Assembly: GCA_016871395.1 (NCBI GenBank) | Contig: VFYV01000005.1 | Span: 42,274-106,273, forward strand | Length of the DNA stretch: 64,000 bases | Direction: 5' to 3' | DNA from: Actinomycetota bacterium | GTDB lineage: Bacteria > Actinomycetota > Acidimicrobiia > Acidimicrobiales > Ilumatobacteraceae | Part shown: positions 26,511 to 34,034 of the stretch, piece after piece | How the letters are laid out: each line of letters starts with the position of its first letter | How positions within the stretch are numbered: position 1 is the first letter of the stretch | Notes under the pieces: generated by a model | The model's database searches: none | What the model saw: only the letters and a program-made list of their open reading frames with translations | Told to the model about the DNA's origin: nothing | Position numbers and translations under genes: made by a program

Positions 26511-27545
26511 ATGCGAATCGGTGTGCTGACCGGAGGAGGCGACTGCCCGGGCCTCAACGCCGTCATCCGCGCCATCGTTCGCGCCGGTGAGGTGGGTCAC
26601 AACGACGAGGTGAGGGGGTTCCTGGATTCCTGGGATGGTGTGATGGATCAGCGATTCGTGCACCTCGACGTGGCCAGTGTGCGCGGTCTGCTTCCCCGGG
26701 GTGGAACGATCATCGGCACCCGCCGTGGAAGTCCCTACGACCGGCCTGACGGAGTGGAGCGGGTTCGGGCCTGCTTCGCCGAGCAGCTCTTGGACGCATT
26801 GGTCGTGATCGGCGGCAACGGATCACTCGCCGTGGCGGCGAGGTTGGTGGCCGAGACCGGCTTACCCATCGTCGGAGTACCCAAGACGATCGACAACGAC
26901 GTGACGGGTACCGACATCACGTTCGGCTTCCACACCGCAGTGCAAATCGCCACCGATGCGATCGATCGTCTGCACACGACAGCCGAAAGTCATGATCGGG
27001 TGATGGTGGTGGAGGTGATGGGGCGCGACACCGGCTGGATCGCGACCTACGCCGGCATGGCCGGCGGTGCGACCGTGATCCTGATTCCCGAGGTTCCCTT
27101 CGACATCGCCCGAGTCTCAGAAGTGGTGGCGGCCCGTCACCGACGAGGACGATACGCGTCCATCGTCGTGGTCGCGGAAGGAGCGCACCCGATCCCCGGC
27201 ACCATGCCCGTGCCGGCCTACGAGGTCGACCACATCGGGCGTCCCCGGCTCGGGGGAGTGAGCGTGGAGATCGCCCGGGAGATCGAGGAGCGAACGGGCT
27301 TCGAGGCCCGCGTGGTTCAAATCGGTCACGTGCAGCGGGGTGGAACACCTTCGGCATACGACCGAGTGTTGTCGACACGATTCGGGGTGGCGGCAGTCGA
27401 CGCCATTCATCGTGGTGAGTTCGGGTCAATGGTGGCACTGAGGAATTCGAAGGTCGTCACCGCTCCTCTCGCCGACGTCGACGGTCGTGCTCGCACGGTC
27501 GATCTCGACGTTTACCATGACGTTGCCAGCATCTTCTTCGGCTGA
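26511..27545 (+). CDS. pfkA: 6-phosphofructokinase (group III, ATP or pyrophosphate)
   Basis: A 344-residue enzyme of the PfkA family, phosphorylating fructose 6-phosphate. Motifs are GVLTGGGDCPGLN at the N-terminus, GGNGS at 101-105, PKTIDND from 124 and EVMGRDTGW. Gly104 is the residue of ATP-using enzymes (pyrophosphate enzymes have Asp), while Lys125 is the residue typical of pyrophosphate and mixed group III enzymes. The phosphoryl donor therefore cannot be settled by motif alone. The following gene is convergent, with a 30-base gap and no obvious terminator hairpin. Confidence 0.93.
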   Translation: MRIGVLTGGGDCPGLNAVIRAIVRAGEVGHNDEVRGFLDSWDGVMDQRFVHLDVASVRGLLPRGGTIIGTRRGSPYDRPDGVERVRACFAEQLLDALVVIGGNGSLAVAARLVAETGLPIVGVPKTIDNDVTGTDITFGFHTAVQIATDAIDRLHTTAESHDRVMVVEVMGRDTGWIATYAGMAGGATVILIPEVPFDIARVSEVVAARHRRGRYASIVVVAEGAHPIPGTMPVPAYEVDHIGRPRLGGVSVEIAREIEERTGFEARVVQIGHVQRGGTPSAYDRVLSTRFGVAAVDAIHRGEFGSMVALRNSKVVTAPLADVDGRARTVDLDVYHDVASIFFG

Positions 27546-27575
27546 CGGCGTCTTCGTCGACACCCCCGTTTGGGT

Positions 27576-28190
27576 TCAGCGCTCGATGTCGACGATGGCG
27601 GGGTAATCGGGCTGAGAGCTGAGGGCGCGACCGGGAAAGTCGAACTTGGTCAACGGTCGCGACGTCAGTGTTCCGTCGCCGCGGGGCCACTCGGTGGTCT
27701 CGCCGTCGACAACGAGTGAGACGCGGTCGATTCCCTCGATGTCGACGAGTGTGAGTACGATCTGGGCCACGGCACCCACCAGATCATCGCCGGTGACCGA
27801 GAAGATCGACGAGGTGATGTCGACCTGCACGGTTCCCGAAGCCACGAACCTGGTCGAGAGCAGCCGAGTGTCACGGGGGATCGCGGTACGTAATCCGGAA
27901 TCTTGTTCGTCGTTGGCCGGACCCTCGAGAAGTACGCGCATTGCCGCGGTCGGGTCCAGGTTGAGGTCGCGTTGGACCGCGACGAGGAGGGATGTTCCCG
28001 TTGCGTCGGAGCGTTGCAGGAAGACACGACCGACCCCGGTCGTTCGACTGTCGGTACCCGGACCCTCCGTGCCGACGCGCAGCGGATCCTGCGCGATCGG
28101 CCTCGGAGTCGACTCGGCATCGAGCGAGCACCCCCCGAGTGTGGCGACGGCGCAACCGACGGCCAACAGGCGATTCACCGCGCCCTTCAT
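27576..28190 (-). CDS. GerMN-domain lipoprotein, LpqB-like
   Basis: A 204-residue exported lipoprotein. The signal peptide ends in the lipobox LGGC with the lipidated Cys21. Residues of about 55-185 form a GerMN-type domain (VFLQRSDATGTSLLVAVQRD, then VRVLLEGP-like and VQVDITSS segments). Its ATG overlaps the stop of the sensor kinase gene, and GGAGAG sits six bases upstream. The order regulator-kinase-GerMN lipoprotein mirrors mtrA-mtrB-lpqB, where LpqB modulates the kinase. Here the large C-terminal beta-propeller of LpqB is absent, so it is a minimal version. Confidence 0.75.
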   Translation of the reverse strand: MKGAVNRLLAVGCAVATLGGCSLDAESTPRPIAQDPLRVGTEGPGTDSRTTGVGRVFLQRSDATGTSLLVAVQRDLNLDPTAAMRVLLEGPANDEQDSGLRTAIPRDTRLLSTRFVASGTVQVDITSSIFSVTGDDLVGAVAQIVLTLVDIEGIDRVSLVVDGETTEWPRGDGTLTSRPLTKFDFPGRALSSQPDYPAIVDIER

Positions 28191-29644
28191 CGAGATCTCT
28201 CCGCCGGTAATTCGATGACGAAGCGCGCCCCATCGAGTCCGTCGGGACGATCGTCCACCCACACTCGCCCGCCATGCAGGCGGATGTGCTCGTCGACGAG
28301 AGCCAGACCGAGTCCGGCTCCCTCGGAACCACTTCGTCGTCCGGCGACTCCACCACGGGCGAAACGTTCGAAGATGCGTTCGCGTTCGTTGGGATCGACA
28401 CCGGGCCCGCGATCCTCCACCGTGATCCAGATTTGGGTGATCGGTTCGCCGTCCTTCTCGTCAGGGTCGAACACCGTCACTTCCATCTCGCCGCCGCCGT
28501 ACGAGCGACCGTTGTCGATGAGGTTCGCGATGACGCGAGCCAATCGACGTCGATCCCCGTTGATGATCACGTCCGCGGCGCTACGGGCCACGTTCACGGG
28601 TGTCTCGGCGGCACTACTGATGCCCACGGCTTGTCGCACGAACTCTCCGACCAACAGCTCCTCGACCATGAGTTTCACAGCCCCGGCGTCGAGTCGGGAA
28701 ATCTCCAGCAGGTCCTCGACCAATCCCTGAAAACGGGCCACGTCGGCGACCATCAAATCGAGAGCCGCTTGGGTCCGCTCGGGTAGTTCGTCGCGACGAG
28801 CCTGCATCACCTCGACCGAAGCCTTGAGGGTCTGCAGTGGTGATCGAAGTTCGTGGCTCACATCCGAAGTGAAGCGGGCGTCGCGTTCGACGCGTTGTTC
28901 GAGGGCTGAGGCCATGGCGTTGAACGAGGTGGTGAGAGCGGCGAGATCTGGGTCGTTGGTTTCGACGAGGCGCGTGTCCAGTCGACCTCCGGCGATGGCT
29001 TGGGCCGCCTGACTGGCGGCCACGAGGGGGCGCACGGCGCGCGAGGCGGCGATGGCTCCGAGCACGATGCCGACGAGGGTGGTGATCGCGGCGGCGAGGA
29101 TCATCGCCAGCCCGACGCTGTGGAGCGTCGATCGGATGTCGTCGATGGTGGGGAACTCGAAGTAGGCACCGTCGACGTCGGTGAGCGGGACACCGATCAG
29201 GATCACGAGCTCTCCGTCGACCTCGGTGCGCATCACCGAGGGTCGTCGCTCGTCCAGCACGACGGCGAGCATCGATGCGGGAATCGCAGAGGAGGAGAAT
29301 CGCGCGTCGTCGCCCGTCCACGTGCCTCGGAAGTAGAGGAGAGGTCGCTCGGCCCCGAGTCGCTCGATGGCGGCCTGCACCTTGGTGGGGTTGGAGGTCA
29401 GGTCGGACTGCAGTCGCGTGGCGTCTCGATACACCTTGGAGATGGCGGTCGATTCCCTCTCGTCCACCAGATTCGACCGTGTGAAGTTGAAGGTGGAAAG
29501 CGCGAGAAAAGTGGACAGCACCAAACTTCCGAGACCGAAGGTGGCCAGGATGCGGGTGCGCAGTCCGAGGGATCGTCGCCCCCGACGGAGCGCTCGTCGT
29601 CTCGGACGGCGGTTGCGTTCAGCCGGGGCATCGACGGCCTTCAC
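28187..29644 (-). CDS. MtrB-like sensor histidine kinase
   Basis: A 485-residue membrane kinase. After a very basic N-terminus there is one helix (about 31-52), an extracellular sensor of about 125 residues, a second helix (about 180-203), a HAMP linker, a HisKA domain with phospho-acceptor His264 (SHELRSPLQTL) and an HATPase domain with N, G1 (EDRGPGV) and G2 (GAGLGLALV) boxes. The N box reads NLIDNGRSYG with Gly where Ala is usual. The start is a GTG five bases after the regulator's stop. The cassette with an MtrA-like regulator and lipoprotein suggests envelope/division control. Confidence 0.87.
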   Translation of the reverse strand: MKAVDAPAERNRRPRRRALRRGRRSLGLRTRILATFGLGSLVLSTFLALSTFNFTRSNLVDERESTAISKVYRDATRLQSDLTSNPTKVQAAIERLGAERPLLYFRGTWTGDDARFSSSAIPASMLAVVLDERRPSVMRTEVDGELVILIGVPLTDVDGAYFEFPTIDDIRSTLHSVGLAMILAAAITTLVGIVLGAIAASRAVRPLVAASQAAQAIAGGRLDTRLVETNDPDLAALTTSFNAMASALEQRVERDARFTSDVSHELRSPLQTLKASVEVMQARRDELPERTQAALDLMVADVARFQGLVEDLLEISRLDAGAVKLMVEELLVGEFVRQAVGISSAAETPVNVARSAADVIINGDRRRLARVIANLIDNGRSYGGGEMEVTVFDPDEKDGEPITQIWITVEDRGPGVDPNERERIFERFARGGVAGRRSGSEGAGLGLALVDEHIRLHGGRVWVDDRPDGLDGARFVIELPAERSR

Positions 29645-29649
29645 GGTCG

Positions 29650-30330
29650 TCAGGCCTGCAATCGGTAACCGAGACCGCGCACCGTCACGACATGGCGGGG
29701 ATTCGCCGGATCGAGCTCGACCTTCGTTCGCAGTCGTCGGACATGGACGTCGACAAGACGTCCGTCTCCGAAGTACCCGTATCCCCACACGTGGTCCAGC
29801 AATTGTTCACGACTGAATACCTTGCCGGGGCTCTGCGCCAACTCGCACAACAGTCGAAACTCGGTCTTGGTGAGATGGATTTCGGTGCCACCACGCACCA
29901 CTTTGCCCTCATCGGGTGTCACCTCGAGATCTCCGAACACCAACTTGGGATGCGCGGGGTGAGCCGGACGAGCCCGTCGCAACAACGCACGAATACGGGC
30001 CGAGAGTTCTTTGGGGGCGAAGGGTTTCGTCAGATAATCGTCGGCACCCGCCTCGAGTCCGGCCACCACATCGTGCGTGTCGGCGCGGGCGGTGACGATC
30101 ACGATGGGCACGTCGCTCGAACGCCGAATGGTCCGACACAACTCGAATCCGTCGATGCCGGGCAACATGATGTCGATCAACACCACGTCGGCGGGTTCGC
30201 GCAGGAAGATGACGACGGCTTCCTCGCCACTCGCGGCTTCGTCGACGATCCAGCCCTCGTCTTCGAGGGCTAGTTTGACGGCAGCGCGAATTCGCCCGTC
30301 GTCTTCGACCGCCAGGATTCGGGTTCCCAC
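29650..30330 (-). CDS. MtrA-like OmpR-family response regulator
   Basis: A 226-residue response regulator. The receiver domain has phosphorylation site Asp53 (VLIDIMLPG) and the conserved TARADTHDVVAGLEAGADDYLTKPF end. The C-terminal winged helix has LTKTEFRLL and WGYGYFGDGRLVDVHVRRLR, closely resembling MtrA. MtrA homologues regulate cell-wall hydrolase, division and replication-linked genes. The start chosen is a GTG at 30330 that gives the normal GTRILAVEDD opening; longer starts upstream are open but not family-like. Confidence 0.9.
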   Translation of the reverse strand: MGTRILAVEDDGRIRAAVKLALEDEGWIVDEAASGEEAVVIFLREPADVVLIDIMLPGIDGFELCRTIRRSSDVPIVIVTARADTHDVVAGLEAGADDYLTKPFAPKELSARIRALLRRARPAHPAHPKLVFGDLEVTPDEGKVVRGGTEIHLTKTEFRLLCELAQSPGKVFSREQLLDHVWGYGYFGDGRLVDVHVRRLRTKVELDPANPRHVVTVRGLGYRLQA

Positions 30331-30336
30331 TCCTTC

Positions 30337-30342
30337 ATCTTG
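30337..30342 (-). promoter_or_regulatory. Weak candidate -10 box of response regulator gene
   Basis: CAAGAT on the minus strand lies six bases before the GTG start. It has the spacing of the local leaderless promoters but lacks the initial T, so it is less certain. Confidence 0.25.
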
Positions 30343-30376
30343 CCCGATGGCGGGGGTCGTCGGGCGACTCGACCCC

Positions 30377-31168
30377 TCAGACCGTTCGTTGCAGCCGTTC
30401 GAGAAGAGCCGAATGAATTCCCGGTGCACACACGACCGTCTCGCTCGGCCTCACCACGCCGCCGGCGAAATCGGATGCGCGGGCTCCGGCCTCGGTGGCG
30501 ATCAACAGGCCGGCGGCGAGATCCCAGGAGTGAAGATGCTCCTCGAAGTACGCGTCGACCCGTCCACACGCGACGTGGCAAAGATCGATCGCCGCCGCCC
30601 CGAGGCGACGAATGTCTCGCACATGGGGGAGCATCGCACCGACGCGGGCCCCCTGAGCGCGTCGGTACTCGGAGTCGTACGAGAATCCGGTGGCCACCAA
30701 TGCGGTGGCGAGTGTCGTGATGGTCGAGCAGGAGATGGGAGTCGAACCGAGGAAGGCCCCCCGACCACGAGCGGCAGTGAAAAGTTCACGCGATGCCGGC
30801 ACGAAGACGGCTCCGGCCACTGGGCCGGTCGAATCGGCGGCCGCAACAGAGACCGCGTAGTCGCCCAATCCGTAGAGAAAGTTGGTCGTACCATCGATCG
30901 GGTCGATGTACCAATCGATGCCCGAGGTGCCGAGGACCCGCGCGCCCTCCTCCCCGACGATGCCATCGCCGGGTCGGACGGTTCGAAGGGCGTCGACGAT
31001 GAGGGATTCGGATGCCGAGTCCCAGCGGGTCACCATGTCGGTAGCGGTGGACTTCGTCCGAGTACCGAGGTCTCCGGAGCGTCGTCCCGTCGCCACCAGG
31101 TCTCCGGCCTCGCGAGCCAATCGAACGGCGAGGTTGACGAGATCCGTGGGTTCGACGTCTGCGCTCAT
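30377..31168 (-). CDS. Inositol-1-monophosphatase family protein
   Basis: A 263-residue Mg-dependent phosphatase. The metal-binding motifs are GEEG, DPIDGTTNFLYG and WDLAAGLLIATEAGA. It should release free inositol (or act on histidinol phosphate, a known alternative in actinobacteria). It lies seven bases after a small membrane-protein gene in the same direction and close to a mannosyl-phosphate synthase gene, which fits inositol-lipid synthesis, but the sequence alone does not separate inositol from histidinol phosphatases. The ATG at 31168 is the family-like start. Confidence 0.87.
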   Translation of the reverse strand: MSADVEPTDLVNLAVRLAREAGDLVATGRRSGDLGTRTKSTATDMVTRWDSASESLIVDALRTVRPGDGIVGEEGARVLGTSGIDWYIDPIDGTTNFLYGLGDYAVSVAAADSTGPVAGAVFVPASRELFTAARGRGAFLGSTPISCSTITTLATALVATGFSYDSEYRRAQGARVGAMLPHVRDIRRLGAAAIDLCHVACGRVDAYFEEHLHSWDLAAGLLIATEAGARASDFAGGVVRPSETVVCAPGIHSALLERLQRTV

Positions 31169-31175
31169 CGAACGC

Positions 31176-31442
31176 TCATCGGTCCGGGCGGTCGGCGATG
31201 GTGCGCCATTCCCCGAGCGCTCGCAAGACGAGAATGGCGACGATCGCGGTGCCCCCGGCGGTGACGATCGCGCCGACCAGCAAACCGACCCCGAGGATGA
31301 TGTCGCTGGCGTTCTCGGCTTGTATGTCGACGAGGGCGTATCCAATCAGCGCACCGGCGAGTCCGCCCACGAGTATGGCCACGAATGCGAGACCGCGAGC
31401 CAGTGGCGAGGGGAGTGCGGAGAGCGGTCGTTCGGCCACCAT
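31176..31442 (-). CDS. Small membrane protein, two helices
   Basis: An 88-residue protein with two hydrophobic helices (about 18-38 and 49-72) joined by a short acidic loop (QAENASD) and ending in a charged tail. No family recognised. The ATG is supported by a TACGAT -10 box six bases upstream on the minus strand. It is the first gene of a short operon with the inositol monophosphatase gene and shares its promoter region with the divergent mannosyltransferase gene. Confidence 0.65.
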   Translation of the reverse strand: MVAERPLSALPSPLARGLAFVAILVGGLAGALIGYALVDIQAENASDIILGVGLLVGAIVTAGGTAIVAILVLRALGEWRTIADRPDR

Positions 31443-31448
31443 GGCGAC

Positions 31449-31458
31449 ATCGTAGGCT
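31449..31458. promoter_or_regulatory. Bidirectional promoter with overlapping -10 boxes
   Basis: On the minus strand TACGAT (31449-31454) ends six bases before the ATG at 31442. On the plus strand TAGGCT (31453-31458) ends seven bases before the GTG at 31466. The two boxes share the central TA, so RNA polymerase could melt the same DNA in either orientation, and both transcripts would be leaderless. The two start codons are only 23 bases apart. Confidence 0.6.
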
Positions 31459-31465
31459 CGTCGTC

Positions 31466-32233
31466 GTGGAATCGAACGGTTGCCAGGCGGTGGTGGTGAT
31501 TCCCACCTACAACGAGGCCGGGAACATCGAACGGCTCCTCGCGGGCATTCGTGCCGTCGTCGACGTCGGGATTCTCGTGGTGGACGATGCCAGCCCCGAC
31601 GGGACGGCGGACGTCGTCGAGAGGTTTGCTCAGCGGTGCGGGGGAGACATCTCGGTGTTGCGTCGTCCGCACAAGGCCGGACTCGGAACGGCGTATCGAG
31701 CCGGATTCGCGCTCGTCCTTCGCCAGGCGGATCGGATCTGCGTACAGATGGATGCCGACCTCTCGCATGATCCGTCCTATCTTCCGGCTCTGATCTCCGC
31801 GGTCGAATTCGGCGCTGACGCGTCGATAGGGAGTCGGTACGTGCCCGGCGGCCGCATCGAGAATTGGCCCCGACTGCGTCGGTTCTTGTCGCGTTGGGGC
31901 AATCGATACGCCGCCGGAATGCTCGGACTGGCGGTAAACGATGCCACCAGTGGATTTCGGGCGTATTCCCCGCACTTGCTGCGGCGAATAGACGTGGGCT
32001 CGGTGACGGCCGAGGGGTACGGATTCCAGATCGAGATGACCCATCGTGCGGTCCGTAGTGGTGCTCGCATCGTGGAGGTACCGATCAGCTTCGTCGATCG
32101 GGTGATGGGTGAGAGCAAGTTGAGTCACCACATCATCAACGAGGCCTTTGGTTTGGTGAACCGTCTGTGGTTCAGGGATCGACTGCTCGGGCGACTTCGA
32201 TCCGGTCAGGGTCGAAACGCTCGGCGTCGATGA
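31466..32233 (+). CDS. Polyprenol-phosphate mannosyltransferase (dolichol-phosphate mannose synthase-like)
   Basis: A 255-residue GT2 glycosyltransferase that should transfer mannose from GDP-mannose to polyprenyl phosphate. The GT-A core shows VVIPTYNEAGNIERLL, VVDDASPDGT and the metal-binding QMDADLSHDP. EVPISFVDRVMGESKL near the end matches the DPM1/Ppm1 family. There is no acyltransferase or membrane domain; mycobacterial Ppm1 carries one in some species. The GTG start follows the shared promoter. The stop overlaps the dinB ATG. Product would feed lipoglycan or protein mannosylation. Confidence 0.88.
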   Translation: MESNGCQAVVVIPTYNEAGNIERLLAGIRAVVDVGILVVDDASPDGTADVVERFAQRCGGDISVLRRPHKAGLGTAYRAGFALVLRQADRICVQMDADLSHDPSYLPALISAVEFGADASIGSRYVPGGRIENWPRLRRFLSRWGNRYAAGMLGLAVNDATSGFRAYSPHLLRRIDVGSVTAEGYGFQIEMTHRAVRSGARIVEVPISFVDRVMGESKLSHHIINEAFGLVNRLWFRDRLLGRLRSGQGRNARRR

Positions 32234-33540
32234 ACGACATGTCGTCTGTGACGCCTCGAAGCATCCTGCACGTCGACATGGACGCTTTCTACGTGTCGGT
32301 GGAGATGCGCCGACATCCCGAACTGGTCGGTCGGCCGGTGGTGGTCGGGGGATCCGGCGCGCGCGGGGTGGTGGCGGCGGCGAACTACGAGGCTCGTCGT
32401 TTCGGGGTCTTCTCGGCCATGTCGTCATCCAAGGCTCGACGACTGTGCCCCGAGGCGGTGTTCCTCTCGGGTGATCACCCGCTGTACGCCGAGGTGAGTC
32501 GCCAGGTGCTCGACATCTTCGCGGACTTCACCCCTCACATCGAGCCGATCGCTCTCGACGAGGCCTTTCTCGACGTGTCTGGTTCGCGGAATCTGTTCGG
32601 AGACGGGGCGAGCATCGGGCATCTCATCAGGAACCGCATCACCGACGAACTCGACCTGCCGAGCAGCGTGGGGGTGGCCACCTCCAAGTTCATCGCGAAG
32701 CTGGCGTCGAAGCGGGCCAAGCCCATCGTCACCGTGACGGGCGTTCGGCCGGGTCCCGGTGTTCTCGAGGTCGCTCCCGGTACCGAGTTGGAGTTCTTGC
32801 ACCCTCTTCCGATCCAAGCGCTCTGGGGTGTCGGCCCGGTCACGTTCACGAAGCTGGAGCGCATCGGGGTACGTCGAGTGGGGGATCTGGTGGACCTGGG
32901 TCGCGCCGCGCTGGAGGTGGCGGTCGGCCGTTCCGTCGGTCGACATCTGTTCGACCTTGCCAACGGAATCGATCACCGAACGGTGGAGTCGACTCGGGAC
33001 GTGAAGTCCATCAGCCACGAGGAGACGTTCGCACATGACATCACCGACCGCGAGTCGATGCGAATCGAGGTTGTCCGTCTCGCCGACGCCGTGGCCTCTC
33101 GATTGCGCCGACACGGTTCGGCGGCGCGCACCATCCACCTGAAAGTGCGCTTCGCCAACTTCGAGAGCATCACCCGATCGATCACCCCGGGCCCTCCGGT
33201 GTCCTCGGCGCCGGCTTTGGTGAGGGCTCTCGACGAGATACTCGATGTCATCGACCCATCCCCGGGGATTCGACTGGTGGGGGTTGGGGTATCTGGATTC
33301 GTGGAGCCGGTCGAACAGATGTCGCTTCTCGATCTGACCGACGAGGATGGTCGGCGCTCCACCGCCGACACCGACCGCGAGTGGTCACCAGCCAGTTCCG
33401 CGGTCGATCGAATCCGAGATCGTTTCGGGCACGACGCGATCAACCCGGCCAGTGTGTTACGGGACCGGGGGCCAAGTCCGGGATCTCGACCCTGGGGGCC
33501 CGATGAGACCGCCGAGTCGGCAGACCCCGAGGCGGTGTGA
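32230..33540 (+). CDS. dinB: DNA polymerase IV (Y family)
   Basis: A 436-residue translesion polymerase. The palm opens with HVDMDAFYVSVE, the steric-gate region and the second catalytic motif IALDEAFLDVSG are present, as are the helix-hairpin-helix and little-finger domains. QMSLL from residue 363 matches the beta-clamp binding motif. About 60 residues of disordered tail follow. The ATG overlaps the mannosyltransferase stop codon; no LexA box is visible between them, so SOS control at this spot is not supported. Confidence 0.93.
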   Translation: MNDMSSVTPRSILHVDMDAFYVSVEMRRHPELVGRPVVVGGSGARGVVAAANYEARRFGVFSAMSSSKARRLCPEAVFLSGDHPLYAEVSRQVLDIFADFTPHIEPIALDEAFLDVSGSRNLFGDGASIGHLIRNRITDELDLPSSVGVATSKFIAKLASKRAKPIVTVTGVRPGPGVLEVAPGTELEFLHPLPIQALWGVGPVTFTKLERIGVRRVGDLVDLGRAALEVAVGRSVGRHLFDLANGIDHRTVESTRDVKSISHEETFAHDITDRESMRIEVVRLADAVASRLRRHGSAARTIHLKVRFANFESITRSITPGPPVSSAPALVRALDEILDVIDPSPGIRLVGVGVSGFVEPVEQMSLLDLTDEDGRRSTADTDREWSPASSAVDRIRDRFGHDAINPASVLRDRGPSPGSRPWGPDETAESADPEAV

Positions 33541-33559
33541 CATACCTCCGTGTCGTGCG

Positions 33560-33588
33560 TTGCCAAGCGCCACTCGTTCTGGGACAAT
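33560..33588 (+). promoter_or_regulatory. Promoter of DUF3040 gene
   Basis: TTGCCA (33560-33565) and GACAAT (33583-33588) are separated by 17 bases, a good sigma-70-type pair. A GGAGG Shine-Dalgarno follows at about 33597-33601 before the GTG at 33608. This gene therefore has a normal leader, unlike many neighbours. Confidence 0.6.
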
Positions 33589-33607
33589 GAGGGTGAGGAG
33601 GTAAGTC

Positions 33608-33937
33608 GTGGCCCTGTCAGAAGACGAACAGCGCATCTTGCGCCAGATCGAAGCCGAGTTGCAGAACGACGAGCGATTCGCTCAGGCGGTCTCTCCGTCG
33701 GGTTTGTACACCCATTCGGTTCGCACCGTCCGCTGGGCCGTCGTAGGCCTGGTGGCCAGCATGGCTTTGCTGGTGGTGGGCCTACGGTTCCACTATTTGG
33801 TCGCCTTCGTCCTCTTTGTCGTGATGTTGGCTCTCCTCGGCGTGATCGAGCGCAACGCGCGGGCCATGGGCAAAGCCGGACTCCGTGACGTCGCGGGGGC
33901 GATTCGCAAGGTCCGCGCTAGCGGGCCGCGTCGTTGA
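33608..33937 (+). CDS. DUF3040 membrane protein
   Basis: A 109-residue protein starting ALSEDEQRILRQIEAEL, the hallmark of the actinobacterial DUF3040 family, followed by two adjacent membrane helices (about 45-62 and 64-82) and a basic tail. The function of the family is unknown; it is often found near the dcw cluster or dinB in actinobacteria. Its last seven codons lie inside the first unit of a 26-base tandem repeat, so the C-terminal sequence may have been changed by repeat expansion. Confidence 0.85.
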   Translation: MALSEDEQRILRQIEAELQNDERFAQAVSPSGLYTHSVRTVRWAVVGLVASMALLVVGLRFHYLVAFVLFVVMLALLGVIERNARAMGKAGLRDVAGAIRKVRASGPRR

Positions 33938-34018
33938 TCCGCGCTAGCGGGCCGCGTCGTTGATCCGCGCTCGCGGGCCGCGTCGTTGATCCGCGCTAGC
34001 GGGTCGTGTCGTTGATCC
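33915..34018. repeat. Four tandem copies of a 26-base unit between convergent genes
   Basis: Units at 33915-33940, 33941-33966, 33967-33992 and 33993-34018, each beginning GCGCTAGCGGGCCGCG or a one- to two-base variant; units 1 and 2 are identical, unit 3 has one change and unit 4 two. A decayed fifth copy starts at 34019. The CGCTAGCG core is an eight-base palindrome. The array begins inside the DUF3040 gene, whose stop codon is in unit 1, and ends 16 bases before the transglutaminase gene's stop. Confidence 0.95.
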
Positions 34019-34034
34019 GCGCTGGCGTCGTGGT

